Part shown: in pieces, positions 8,242-16,773 of the stretch | Layout of the letters: every line of letters begins with the position of its first letter | Position numbering within the stretch: position 1 is the first letter of the stretch | NCBI RefSeq assembly: GCF_016411865.1 | Contig: NZ_JAEKJA010000027.1 | Coordinates: 1 to 64,000 of the forward strand | Source of the DNA: Acuticoccus mangrovi | GTDB taxonomy: Bacteria; Pseudomonadota; Alphaproteobacteria; Rhizobiales; Amorphaceae | DNA length: 64,000 nucleotides | Direction: 5' to 3' | Notes under the pieces: generated by a model | The model's database searches: none | Seen by the model: the letters and a program-made list of their open reading frames with translations, nothing else | What the model was told of the DNA's origin: nothing | Position numbers and translations under genes: made by a program

Positions 8242-8270
8242 GATTTACGATCTTGGGTGCCATGGCACAA
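8242..8270 (-). promoter_or_regulatory. Predicted fdxA promoter
   Basis: On the minus strand, TTGTGC (8265-8270) and TAAATC (8242-8247) are separated by 17 bp, with the -10 box 24 bp upstream of the fdxA start codon. The spacing is ideal and the -35 box is of the usual alphaproteobacterial housekeeping type; the -10 box is moderate. Confidence 0.5.
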
Positions 8271-8321
8271 GCTGCCGGGCCGCCGCCTCGGCGCATGGCT
8301 GTTTGCCGTCTGTGAAGAGGC

Positions 8322-8618
8322 TCAGCCGTCGTCGCTCAAGATCACGTAGAGCGCCGCGGTCTCCGCGGGAGACACGCGGCGGTCGGAAAAGCCGATCACG
8401 CGCACCACGCGCACGTCGCGCGGCAGGCGGATGGTGAGGACGTCATCGGTGCGCACGGTGCGGCTCGGCTGGGTGATCTTCACCCGATTGACCCGCACCT
8501 TGCCGCCCTCGACGAGGGCTTGCGCCACGGTGCGCGTCTTGGCGAAGCGCGCGTAGCACAGCCATTTGTCGAGGCGCTGTCCGGTGGCGTCGTCAGCTAT
8601 CGCCGTCCCCCTTCTCAA
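8322..8618 (-). CDS. S4-domain RNA-binding protein (Hsp15 family)
   Basis: This 98-residue protein contains an S4 fold: QRLDKWLCYARFAKTRT (about 14-30), then VEGGKVRVNRVKI and a beta strand VLTIRLP. The family includes E. coli Hsp15, which binds stalled 50S subunits carrying nascent chains. Its start at 8618 lies inside the end of the helicase gene (26-bp overlap), so it is cotranscribed and coupled with it, an arrangement common in Alphaproteobacteria. The role is inferred from family only. Confidence 0.9.
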   Translation of the reverse strand: MRRGTAIADDATGQRLDKWLCYARFAKTRTVAQALVEGGKVRVNRVKITQPSRTVRTDDVLTIRLPRDVRVVRVIGFSDRRVSPAETAALYVILSDDG

Positions 8619-11600
8619 GGCGTTGCTTCAGGGCGGCGAGAGCGGCGAAGGGCGAATCGGGATCGGCCTCGCGCTCGCGCCGCGGGGGCCGGGACTCGGC
8701 CTCGACGCGCGGCGGCTTGCCGCGCTTCTTGCCGCGCTTGCCCTCGCGGCGATCGTCGCGCCGCTCGTCCCGGCGATGGTCGTCCCGGCGGTGATCGTCG
8801 GGGCCTCGGCTGCGGCCGGCGGGGGCTTCGGCGGGCCCGGACGGTGCCCCGGCGGCCGGCGCGCCGGCGGTGGGCTGCGCCCCTGCGGCAGGCTGCGCGC
8901 CACCGCCGCGCGAATGCGAGCCCTCGCCGCGGTGGCGCCGACGCCCCTCGTGCGGGCGGTCGCCGCGCTCGCCCCCCTCGCCCGGCCGGCCGCCGCCGCC
9001 GCGCCGGCGGCGATTGTCGTGGCGCTGGAAGCGCGGCACGCGCCAGACCTCGATGACCGTCGGCCCGGCGTCGGCCGCCGCCTCGGCGGACGCCTCCGAC
9101 GTCGCTTCGGCCGGCGCCTGCACGGCATCGGCGCCGGGCTCCTCCGGCCGAGGCTCGACCGCTTCGGGTTCGGTAGGCTCGGCGGCCTCGGGCTCGACGG
9201 CTTCGGATGCGGCGGCCTCGGGCTCGATGGCCTCGGGCTCGATGGCCTCGGGCTCGATGGCGTCCGGTGCGGCGGGCTCGGGCGTGGCGGCGGGCTCGAG
9301 GCTCACGGCGGCCGCCGGCGCCTCGTCGTCGGTGAGGAACGGGGCCAAGGTGGCCGCCTCAGCGACCGGCGAGCTCTCCTCCGGCGCCACCTCGTCCTGC
9401 GCCGGCTCCGCCTGCTCGTACGGCGTGGCGGCACTCTCGGCGGAAACCGGCTCGGCGGAGATCGGTTCGACGGAGATCGGTTCGACGGACTGGGGCGCGG
9501 CCTCGACGACGTCGTCCGGGCGCGGCGCGGCGGGCTCCTCGCCGGCGCCGGCGGCGGGCGGCACCGCCTCCATCTCCACCTCCGTGGACGGCGTCTCGGT
9601 CGGGGACGCCTCGACGGCACCTTCGGCCGTGGCAGCGTCGCTCACCGGTGCGTCCATCGCCGCGGCGTCGGTCTCGGCTGCTTCGGTCTCGGCCGCGTCG
9701 GTCTCAAGTGCGCCCGGCACCGACGCGCCGGTCGTCGGAGCGTCGGTCGTGGGGGCGTCGGTCGTGGGGGCGTCGGGCGCGGCGGCGTCGGTCGTGGAAG
9801 CGGCCTGGGTGGGGGCGGCCTGGGTGGCGAGGCGCGGCGGCTTCGGCTCGCGCTTGGTGCGGCTCTTCACCTCGCTCGCCGCGGCCATCGCGTCGCGCTC
9901 GGCGGAGCTCGCCTCGTGGCGGTCCACCCGGTAGCCGAGCGAGGTGAGGATGGCGGCGAAATCGTCGCCCGAGCAGCCGAGCAGCGAGGTCATGGTGACG
10001 GTGACGAGGAAGCCGCCGCCCTGCGGCACCGCGCCGGCCGGCGGCTCGCCGCTGTCCGGCCCCGGCCGCCAGGCGACGAGGGGGCGGATCTGGTCGGCGA
10101 GGCGCTCCAGAATGTCGATCCGCACCGCCCGCGGCCCGCACACGCGGAAGCCGACGATGCGGTAGAGCTCGGCCGGCACCGCCGGGTCGACCACGATCGA
10201 GGTGCGCCCGGAGGCCGACAGCTGCGGAACGTCGACGAGGCCGGGCACGTCGAGGTCGGCGTTCTTGAGCGCCCAGAGCATCGCGAGGAGCTGGCTCGGC
10301 GCCGGCTTCAGAAGCACCGGGACGAAGATGTGGTAGGCGCCGAAGCGGACCCCGAGCGCCCGCATCTTGGCGCGCGCGGTCTGGTCGAGCGCCTTCGCCT
10401 CCTCGGCGACGGCGCTGCGCTCGACGCTGCCGAGCTGTTCGGACATGCGGTAGGCGAGGCCGCGGGCGTTGCCGTCGAGGTCGTCGGCGGCGCGCAGGTC
10501 GAACAGCGGCTTGAGCAAGCCCTCGATGTGGGCCGCCAGCCACTGGTTGAGTCGGCCCTGCACGCGCTCGCGGGAGGGCTGCGGCAGCGTCTCGTCGGCC
10601 AGGAGCAGCACCACGGGCTTCAGCGCATCCTCGCCCGCGGCGACCTTGGCGATCACCGCGCCCTGCCAGCGCACGGCCGCGTCGGAGCCGAGCGTGAAGG
10701 CGGAATCGGGCGCGGCCGCGACCTTGTCGGCCCGTCGTTCGAGCTCTTTCGTCAACGACTTGGCCGCAGCGGCACGAAGCGCCTTCTGGTCGCGCGGATC
10801 GCCCGAGGAGGCGTCGGCCTGGAAACGGAATCCATGGAGGGCACCGACGTGCTGCCCCTCCACGATCACCTCACCAGCGTCGTTCACTTCTGATTCCAGC
10901 ATCGCATTCTCTCTCAGCCGCTTCATCAGCACGCTGGTGCGCCGGTCCACGAACCGCTGCATCAAACGCTCATGGAGGGCATCCGACAAGCGGTCCTCGA
11001 CCTTTCGGGTCGCCTCGCGCCACTCTTGGGGATCTTTTAGCCAATCGTTGCGGTTGGCCACGAATGTCCACGTCCGTACATGTGCGATCCGGTTGGACAG
11101 AGTATCGATGTCCCCGTCGGTCCGGTCGGCGTAGCGCACCTGGCGGGCGATCCAGTCGTCGGGGATCGCCCCGTCCCGCACCAGGAACTCGAACAGGGTC
11201 AGGATGAGGTCGGCATGGTTGGCCGGCGCGATCTTGCGATAGTCCGGCACCTGGCAGACTTCCCACAGCCGCTCCACGGTGTCGGCGGTGCGCGCCATGT
11301 CCATGACGTGCGGCGTCTTGGTGGCGTGCTCGAGCGCGGTCTGATCGTCGGCGAGCGGGGCGCGCGTCAGCCCCTCCTCCGAGGGCGGCTCGTCGAGCGT
11401 GGCCCGCAGCGCCGCCACCGAGGAGAAGTCGAGCACGGGGTTGCGCCACTGGAAGACCTTGTGGGGGGCGAAGGCGTGGGTCTCGAGCGCTTCGACCAGG
11501 TCGTCGGGAAAGGGGGCGACGCGGCCCGTGACGCCGAAGGTGCCGTTGCGCGTATAGCGGCCGGCGCGGCCGGCGATCTGGCCGAGCTCGCCGGCGTTGA

Positions 11601-12375
11601 GGTTGCGATATTGATAGCCGTCGAACTTGCGGGCGGCGGCGAAGGCGACGTGGTCGACGTCGAGATTGAGGCCCATGCCGATGGCGTCGGTGGCGATCAG
11701 GAAGTCGACGTCGCCGGACTGGAAGAGCTCCACCTGGGCGTTGCGGGTGCGCGGCGAGAGGGCGCCCATGACGATCGCCGCCCCGCCGCGCTGACGGCGG
11801 ATGAGCTCGGCGATGGCGTAGACCTCGTTGGCGGAGAAGGCGACCACCGCCGAGCGCGGCGGCAGGCGCGTGAGCTTCTTCTCGCCGGCGTAGGAGAGCA
11901 CCGACATGCGCGGGCGCGTGACGACGTTGATGCCGGGGATCAGCCGCTCGAGCAGGCCGCGCGCGGTGAGCGCGCCGAGGAGCAGCGTTTCGTAACGCCC
12001 GCGCACGCGCATGAGGCGGTCGGTGAAGACGCGGCCGCGCTCGAGGTCGGCGGCGAGCTGCACCTCGTCGATCGCGACGAACTCGGTGTCGAGGTCGAGC
12101 GGCATCGCCTCGACGGTCGCCACGTAGTAGCGCGCGCCGGCGGGGATGATCTTCTCCTCGCCGGTGACGAGGGCGACCACCTCCGGCCCGACGCGGGCGA
12201 CGACGCGGCCGTAGACCTCGCGCGCGAGGAGGCGCAGCGGCAAGCCGATCAGCCCCGTCCGCCGCGCCAGCATGCGGTCGATCGCAAGATGAGTCTTGCC
12301 GGTGTTGGTGGGTCCCAGCACCGCGGTCACGTTGCGCGCCCGCTCGGTGCGGATGAGGAGGGGACTGGTCGTCAC
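8593..12375 (-). CDS. SUV3-like DEAD/DEAH-type RNA helicase with long disordered tail
   Basis: This 1260-residue protein is a superfamily 2 helicase of the mitochondrial SUV3 type. Walker A is GPTNTGKTH (about 22-30), the DEAD-box equivalent is AIDEVQLA (about 100), the second RecA domain carries ATDAIGMGLNLD and QIAGRAGR, and a SUV3 C-terminal region follows to about residue 800. The remaining 400 or so residues are low-complexity: first Ala/Thr/Pro/Glu-rich with short tandem repeats, then an Arg/Gly/Asp-rich basic stretch (HDNRRRRGGGGRPGEG) resembling RNA-binding RGG regions. It probably unwinds RNA during processing or decay. It is the first gene before the overlapping S4 protein. Confidence 0.93.
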   Translation of the reverse strand: MTTSPLLIRTERARNVTAVLGPTNTGKTHLAIDRMLARRTGLIGLPLRLLAREVYGRVVARVGPEVVALVTGEEKIIPAGARYYVATVEAMPLDLDTEFVAIDEVQLAADLERGRVFTDRLMRVRGRYETLLLGALTARGLLERLIPGINVVTRPRMSVLSYAGEKKLTRLPPRSAVVAFSANEVYAIAELIRRQRGGAAIVMGALSPRTRNAQVELFQSGDVDFLIATDAIGMGLNLDVDHVAFAAARKFDGYQYRNLNAGELGQIAGRAGRYTRNGTFGVTGRVAPFPDDLVEALETHAFAPHKVFQWRNPVLDFSSVAALRATLDEPPSEEGLTRAPLADDQTALEHATKTPHVMDMARTADTVERLWEVCQVPDYRKIAPANHADLILTLFEFLVRDGAIPDDWIARQVRYADRTDGDIDTLSNRIAHVRTWTFVANRNDWLKDPQEWREATRKVEDRLSDALHERLMQRFVDRRTSVLMKRLRENAMLESEVNDAGEVIVEGQHVGALHGFRFQADASSGDPRDQKALRAAAAKSLTKELERRADKVAAAPDSAFTLGSDAAVRWQGAVIAKVAAGEDALKPVVLLLADETLPQPSRERVQGRLNQWLAAHIEGLLKPLFDLRAADDLDGNARGLAYRMSEQLGSVERSAVAEEAKALDQTARAKMRALGVRFGAYHIFVPVLLKPAPSQLLAMLWALKNADLDVPGLVDVPQLSASGRTSIVVDPAVPAELYRIVGFRVCGPRAVRIDILERLADQIRPLVAWRPGPDSGEPPAGAVPQGGGFLVTVTMTSLLGCSGDDFAAILTSLGYRVDRHEASSAERDAMAAASEVKSRTKREPKPPRLATQAAPTQAASTTDAAAPDAPTTDAPTTDAPTTGASVPGALETDAAETEAAETDAAAMDAPVSDAATAEGAVEASPTETPSTEVEMEAVPPAAGAGEEPAAPRPDDVVEAAPQSVEPISVEPISAEPVSAESAATPYEQAEPAQDEVAPEESSPVAEAATLAPFLTDDEAPAAAVSLEPAATPEPAAPDAIEPEAIEPEAIEPEAAASEAVEPEAAEPTEPEAVEPRPEEPGADAVQAPAEATSEASAEAAADAGPTVIEVWRVPRFQRHDNRRRRGGGGRPGEGGERGDRPHEGRRRHRGEGSHSRGGGAQPAAGAQPTAGAPAAGAPSGPAEAPAGRSRGPDDHRRDDHRRDERRDDRREGKRGKKRGKPPRVEAESRPPRREREADPDSPFAALAALKQRLEKGDGDS
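9221..9265. repeat. 15-bp tandem repeat x3 inside the helicase tail
   Basis: Three near-identical 15-bp units (GGCTCGATGGCCTCG) at 9221-9235, 9236-9250 and 9251-9265 encode three pentapeptides of the pattern (E/D)AIEP. The in-frame unit length means copy-number change would alter tail length without a frameshift. Confidence 0.85.
9730..9789. repeat. Second 15-bp tandem repeat x4 inside the helicase tail
   Basis: Four units of the pattern GGTCGTGGGGGCGTC at 9730-9744, 9745-9759, 9760-9774 and 9775-9789, the outer two diverged, encode repeated DAPTT pentapeptides. It is independent of the 9221-9265 array. Confidence 0.8.
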
Positions 12376-12465
12376 TCTCCGGTCCTCTGCAGCGCCGGCG
12401 CAACGGAGCGTCGGCGCGGGTTTCGTTCGACGCGGTGCGTCAGGCGGGCGGGTTCATGATCACCG

Positions 12466-13275
12466 TCAGGCGCCGGGGCCCGACACGTGCATGCGGCTCG
12501 GCACGATGAGGATCTCCCCGTTCGGCGTGCCGATGCTCACCCGATACGGGATCGCGACGCCGGCATTGGGAAGGGCGATCACGGACATCTCGAGCATCTT
12601 GTTGTCGGCAAGATACTGCACTTCCTTCTTGGCGGGTCGATGGCCCGACACCGGCACCCAGCGGGCGCCGCACACCGCCACTTGGCCTTTGTAGCCCTCG
12701 GTTGCAACATCTTCGAAGCGCTTGAAGGAGAGTCGCACGTCGTAGCGGGTCCAGCCGTCGAAGATCCTGAGGGTGTGGCGGCAGGCGTCGCGCCCGTCGT
12801 GGCTGCGGATCGGCAACAGCCCGGACGACAGCGGGTCGACGATGCCGCGCTTGTGCGCCGTCGTGACGGGGACGCGGCCGGGCTTCTGCTTCAGCGGCGG
12901 GCGGGCGCGCAGCGACGTCACGGTGCCGGCGTTGAGGTCCATGTCGACGGCGACGGGACGGTCGGTCTCGGTCGCGCGCACCTTGTAGCGGTCGGGCAGC
13001 ACGCGATCGCCCCGCACGGCGCCGGCGGCGGCCACCGAGGTGCGCACGGCGGTGACGATCTTGGCGACGCCCTTCGGCTGCATGAAGAGGTCGGCCTCGT
13101 AGCGGCCGTCCTCGAGGGTGAGGTCGAGGCTGGCGCGGGCGATGCCCCAGCCGGCGATCGAGATCTCGTACACCGCGTCGACGGAGATCTTCTCGGGCGC
13201 GGTGACGCCGGCGCTGGGTGCGATCACGACCGCCGTCATCGCGGCCGCCACGGCGACACATGTCCAGGCTCTCAA
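12466..13275 (-). CDS. DUF3108 domain envelope protein
   Basis: The chosen frame gives 269 residues with an N-terminal signal sequence (RAWTCVAVAAAMTAVVIA, cleavage likely near AGVTA), then a beta-rich domain beginning VDAVYEISIAGWGIARAS. This matches DUF3108 proteins, probably periplasmic or outer-membrane associated with unknown role. I prefer the TTG at 13275, which has GAGGAGGG five bases upstream and puts the signal peptide at the start; the frame also has an ATG at 13353, which would add 26 non-hydrophobic residues. It is encoded 90 bp upstream of the helicase on the same strand and is divergent from rpmB. Confidence 0.85.
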   Translation of the reverse strand: MRAWTCVAVAAAMTAVVIAPSAGVTAPEKISVDAVYEISIAGWGIARASLDLTLEDGRYEADLFMQPKGVAKIVTAVRTSVAAAGAVRGDRVLPDRYKVRATETDRPVAVDMDLNAGTVTSLRARPPLKQKPGRVPVTTAHKRGIVDPLSSGLLPIRSHDGRDACRHTLRIFDGWTRYDVRLSFKRFEDVATEGYKGQVAVCGARWVPVSGHRPAKKEVQYLADNKMLEMSVIALPNAGVAIPYRVSIGTPNGEILIVPSRMHVSGPGA

Positions 13276-13430
13276 GGCACCCTCCTCACCCGCGCACGGC
13301 GCGACCGGCCTCGCCAGTCTTCGAGATGTATGGGATGGCCGGGGTGAGATCAAATGCCTCGCCCCCCTGAATCAGACCTGAATGCACAGCCGTCATGCGC
13401 CATGATGCCGCCCTCGCGGATGAGGCACGC

Positions 13431-13459
13431 TTGACGGGAGGTCGCAAGATGCCTATTCA
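13431..13459 (+). promoter_or_regulatory. Predicted rpmB promoter
   Basis: TTGACG (13431-13436) and TATTCA (13454-13459) with a 17-bp spacer lie 54 bp upstream of the rpmB start. The -35 box is strong, the -10 box weak. The leader would contain a GTCGGC/GCCGAC hairpin at 13489-13504 just before the start codon. Confidence 0.5.
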
Positions 13460-13512
13460 CCCGCTCTCACCGAAATTCTTGTGAAGGGGTCGGCTCGGGC
13501 CGACGGATGACG

Positions 13513-13827
13513 ATGGCGCGACGCTGCGAACTGACGGGCAAGGGCGTGATGGTTGGCAACAATGTCAGCCACGCCAACAACAAGACGAAGCGGCGCTTCC
13601 TGCCGAACCTCGTCGACGTGACGCTGATCTCCGATGCGCTGGACCGGCGCGTGAAGGTGCGCATCTGCGCCTCCACGCTGCGCACCGTGGAGCATCGCGG
13701 CGGGCTCGACAAGTTCCTGCTCGCCGCCGACGAGGCGAAGATGTCGGAGCGCATGGCGCGGCTGAAGCGCGAAGTGGCGGAAGCCGCTGCCTCCGCCGCA
13801 GCTGCCGCGGCCACCCCGGCCACCTGA
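13513..13827 (+). CDS. rpmB: 50S ribosomal protein L28
   Basis: This 104-residue ribosomal protein begins [17 protein letters not shown], the typical alphaproteobacterial L28 start, followed by [15 protein letters not shown] and the core [14 protein letters not shown]. It binds 23S rRNA in the large subunit. An ATG six bases earlier (13507, MTM) is in frame; I prefer 13513 because the family N-terminus is MARRC. The last 15 or so residues are an Ala-rich tail ([14 protein letters not shown]). It is transcribed divergently from the DUF3108 gene. Confidence 0.96.
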   Translation: MARRCELTGKGVMVGNNVSHANNKTKRRFLPNLVDVTLISDALDRRVKVRICASTLRTVEHRGGLDKFLLAADEAKMSERMARLKREVAEAAASAAAAAATPAT

Positions 13828-13898
13828 GCCGCGCGCCGCGCTCCCGGGCGCGGCACCGACGACCGCCCTGTGATCGACGAGCCCGCGAGGGATGTGAC

Positions 13899-14507
13899 GT
13901 GACGAACGCGAAGAGCGCCCTGGCCGCCGGCGTCGCGGCGATGGCCGTGGTCGTCGTGACCTCCAACATTCTGGTCCAGTATCCCGTCGAGGGGCAGATC
14001 GGCGGGCTGAACCTCGCGGACATCCTGACCTGGGGCGCCTTCACCTATCCCATCGCCTTCCTGGTGACGGACGTGGTGAACCGCACCTTCGGCCCCGAGC
14101 TCGCCCGCAAGGTGGCGCTGACGGGCTTCGTCGTCGCCGTGATCATGTCGACGGTGCTCGCCTCGCCGCGCATCGCCATCGCCTCGGGCACCGCCTTCCT
14201 CGCCTCCCAGCTGTTCGACGTCGCGATGTTCCACCGGCTGCGCTACGGCGTGTGGTGGCGCGCCCCGCTCGCCTCCTCGGTGGCGGCCTCGGTGCTCGAC
14301 ACGGTGCTGTTCTTCACCATCGCCTTCTCCGCCGCGATCCCCTTCGCGGTGGACGGCTTTGCCGTGGACTGGGCGCCGATCTTCGGCCTGACCGGCCTGC
14401 CGGAGGCGCCGCGCTGGGTGTCGTGGGCGATCGCCGACTTCTCGGTGAAGGTGCTGATCTCCGCCTTCGCGCTCGGCCCCTACCGCTTCATCACCCAGCC
14501 TCGCTGA
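13899..14507 (+). CDS. yhhQ: VUT-family queuosine precursor transporter
   Basis: This 202-residue integral membrane protein has about six hydrophobic segments and the family signatures LTWGAFTYPIAFLVTDVVNR (about 45-64) and ASQLFDVAMFHRLR. The E. coli relative YhhQ imports preQ0/preQ1 for the tRNA modification queuosine. The GTG at 13899 has GAGGGAT upstream and gives a start directly before the first membrane segment. It follows rpmB by 71 bp and may be read through from it. No queuosine biosynthesis gene is in the window, consistent with a salvage role, but substrate is inferred from family. Confidence 0.85.
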   Translation: MTNAKSALAAGVAAMAVVVVTSNILVQYPVEGQIGGLNLADILTWGAFTYPIAFLVTDVVNRTFGPELARKVALTGFVVAVIMSTVLASPRIAIASGTAFLASQLFDVAMFHRLRYGVWWRAPLASSVAASVLDTVLFFTIAFSAAIPFAVDGFAVDWAPIFGLTGLPEAPRWVSWAIADFSVKVLISAFALGPYRFITQPR

Positions 14508-14604
14508 CGCCTCGCGGCCCCGTCGCGCGATCGTGACGGACAGCCGCTTTGCGAGGCGGGGCTCTCGGGGATACATCAGGCCCGGCATCATCAGGGGCCT
14601 TTGC

Positions 14605-16773
14605 ATGCGTCGTCTCTTCGTTGCGGTGTGTCTTCTTCTCACGGTGGGGGTCGCCCATGCGGCCGCCCCGGCGACGATCGAGACCGACCACGTCACCGCC
14701 CGCTTCCTCGTGCGCAACGCGACGACGGCGCCCGGCGACAGCACCGACATCGCCATCGTCCACACCATCGCGCCGGACTGGCACACCTACTGGCTGAACC
14801 CCGGCGATTCCGGCGAGCCGCCGATCTTCGACTTCACCCTCGAGCACGGCGGCAAGGCCGGCGAGGTGCGCTTTCCCGCCCCGAGCCGCCTCCCCTACCC
14901 GCCGCTGATGAACTACGGCTACGAGGACGCCTTCACCCTCCTCACCGGCGTGACGGTGCCGGCCGACTGGCCCGCCGGCAGCCCCTATCCGGTGACGGTG
15001 CGGGCCGACTGGCTCGTCTGCGCCGACATCTGCATTCCCGAAGGCGGCAGCGCGACCTTCGAGATCCCGACCGCCGCCGCGACGAGCACCGACTCCGGCG
15101 TCGCCTTTACCTTCATGCAGGCGGAGTGGGCGCTTCCCGCCGAGAGCGACGCCGCCGCCACCTATTCGCGCGACGACGGGCACATCCATCTCACCGTCCC
15201 GATCGCGGCGTCGGCGCAGGACACCGTCTTCTTCGCCTACGATCGCGAGGCGATCGACCACGTCGCCGAGCAGGAGGTGACCGAGGCGTCCGACGGCGAC
15301 GGCCTCTTCATCACCCTGTCGGCGGGGCGCGGCCGGCTCGACGGCACCTTGCGCGGCGTGCTGAAGACGGCCGACGGCGCCTTCTCGATCACCGCGACGG
15401 GCGACGCGGACCCCGAGCCCCCGACCGCCGCGGCGGCGACCGGTCCCGCCGCGGACGGCGCCTCGCCGAGCGGGCCGGGCCGACCGGCCGCCGCCCCGGC
15501 GCCGGCTCTCGCCGTGGTCGCCCCCGACGCCGGCGGGAGTGGCGGAGGTGGCGGCATCGGCCTCGCGCAGGCGATCGCCTTCGCCTTCATCGGCGGGCTG
15601 ATCCTCAACCTGATGCCGTGCGTGTTCCCGGTGCTCGCCCTCAAGGCGCTGAGCCTCGTCTCCCACGCCGGCGAACCGCTGCCCCGGCGCGCCGCCCTCG
15701 CCGGCGCCTATACCGCGGGCGTCGTCGCCGCCTTCATGGTGCTCACCGGGACGCTTCTCGGCCTCAAGGCGGCGGGCGTCTCCGTCGGCTGGGGCTTCCA
15801 GCTCCAGAGCCCCGCCTTCGTCGCGGCGATGGCGCTCCTCACCTTCGCCGTCGGCCTCAACCTCTCCGGCCTCTTCGAAGTGGGGGCGGGCCTCACTCGG
15901 TTCGGCGGGCGGGGCGGGGACGGCGGCATCGGCGGCTCCTTCGCCACCGGGGCGCTCGCCACCGTGGTCGCGACACCCTGCACGGCGCCCTTCATGGCGG
16001 TGGCGATCGGTGCCGCCCTCGCCACCTCCCCGCTCATCGCCCTCGCCGTGTTCGCGGCGCTCGGAGTGGGGCTCGCGGCGCCCTTCGTGCTGATCGCGCT
16101 GATCCCGGGGCTTGCGCGGATCCTGCCGAAGCCCGGCGTCTGGATGGTGCGGCTGAAGCAGGCCCTCGCCTTCCCGCTCTACGCGACGGCGGCTTGGCTC
16201 GTCTGGGTGCTCGCCCAGATCGTGGGCGTCGACGCTCTCCTCGCCGTGCTCGCCGGGGCCGTCCTCCTCGCCATGGCGGGGTGGCTCTACGGCCTCTCCC
16301 AGCGCGGCACGGGGCGCTCCCACCGCATCGCCTCCGGCCTCGCGGTGGCAAGCCTCGCCGCGAGCCTCGCCGCGATCTGGCCCGCCGCCAACGGCACCCC
16401 CGTCTCCGTCGCGCCGGCGAGCGCGGCCGGGCCGGCGGCACCGTTCACCCCCGACCGCCTCGCCGCCCTCACCGCCGCGGGCCGGCCGGTGCTCGTCAAC
16501 GCCACCGCCGCCTGGTGCATCACCTGCAAGGTCAACGAGCGCGTGGTGTTCGACACCGCCGAGTTCGACCGCATGCTGAAGGCGCACGACGTGACCTATC
16601 TCGTCGCCGACTGGACGCGCCGCGATCCGGACGTGACGCGCCTCATCGAGCGCTTCGGCCGCGCCGGAGTGCCGCTCTATCTGATGTTCGACAAGCGCGG
16701 CGAAGCGACTATCCTGCCTCAGATCCTCTCCTTCTCCACCCTGAAGTCGGCCTTCGAGAAGAGCGAAATCTGA
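14605..16773 (+). CDS. DsbD/ScsB-like thiol:disulfide interchange protein
   Basis: This 722-residue protein passes reducing power across the inner membrane. It has a signal peptide (FVAVCLLLTVGVAHA), an N-terminal periplasmic domain with WHTYWLNPGDSGEPP and the redox pair LVCADICIPEGG (about 137-142), a DsbD/CcdA transmembrane domain whose redox cysteines lie in NLMPCVFPV (about 338) and VATPCTAPF, and a C-terminal thioredoxin domain with WCITCK (about 636). The N-terminal domain is of the larger ScsB type rather than classical DsbD. Start at 14605 is set by the signal peptide and an AGGGG site. It overlaps the next gene by one base (TGATG). Confidence 0.93.
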   Translation: MRRLFVAVCLLLTVGVAHAAAPATIETDHVTARFLVRNATTAPGDSTDIAIVHTIAPDWHTYWLNPGDSGEPPIFDFTLEHGGKAGEVRFPAPSRLPYPPLMNYGYEDAFTLLTGVTVPADWPAGSPYPVTVRADWLVCADICIPEGGSATFEIPTAAATSTDSGVAFTFMQAEWALPAESDAAATYSRDDGHIHLTVPIAASAQDTVFFAYDREAIDHVAEQEVTEASDGDGLFITLSAGRGRLDGTLRGVLKTADGAFSITATGDADPEPPTAAAATGPAADGASPSGPGRPAAAPAPALAVVAPDAGGSGGGGGIGLAQAIAFAFIGGLILNLMPCVFPVLALKALSLVSHAGEPLPRRAALAGAYTAGVVAAFMVLTGTLLGLKAAGVSVGWGFQLQSPAFVAAMALLTFAVGLNLSGLFEVGAGLTRFGGRGGDGGIGGSFATGALATVVATPCTAPFMAVAIGAALATSPLIALAVFAALGVGLAAPFVLIALIPGLARILPKPGVWMVRLKQALAFPLYATAAWLVWVLAQIVGVDALLAVLAGAVLLAMAGWLYGLSQRGTGRSHRIASGLAVASLAASLAAIWPAANGTPVSVAPASAAGPAAPFTPDRLAALTAAGRPVLVNATAAWCITCKVNERVVFDTAEFDRMLKAHDVTYLVADWTRRDPDVTRLIERFGRAGVPLYLMFDKRGEATILPQILSFSTLKSAFEKSEI

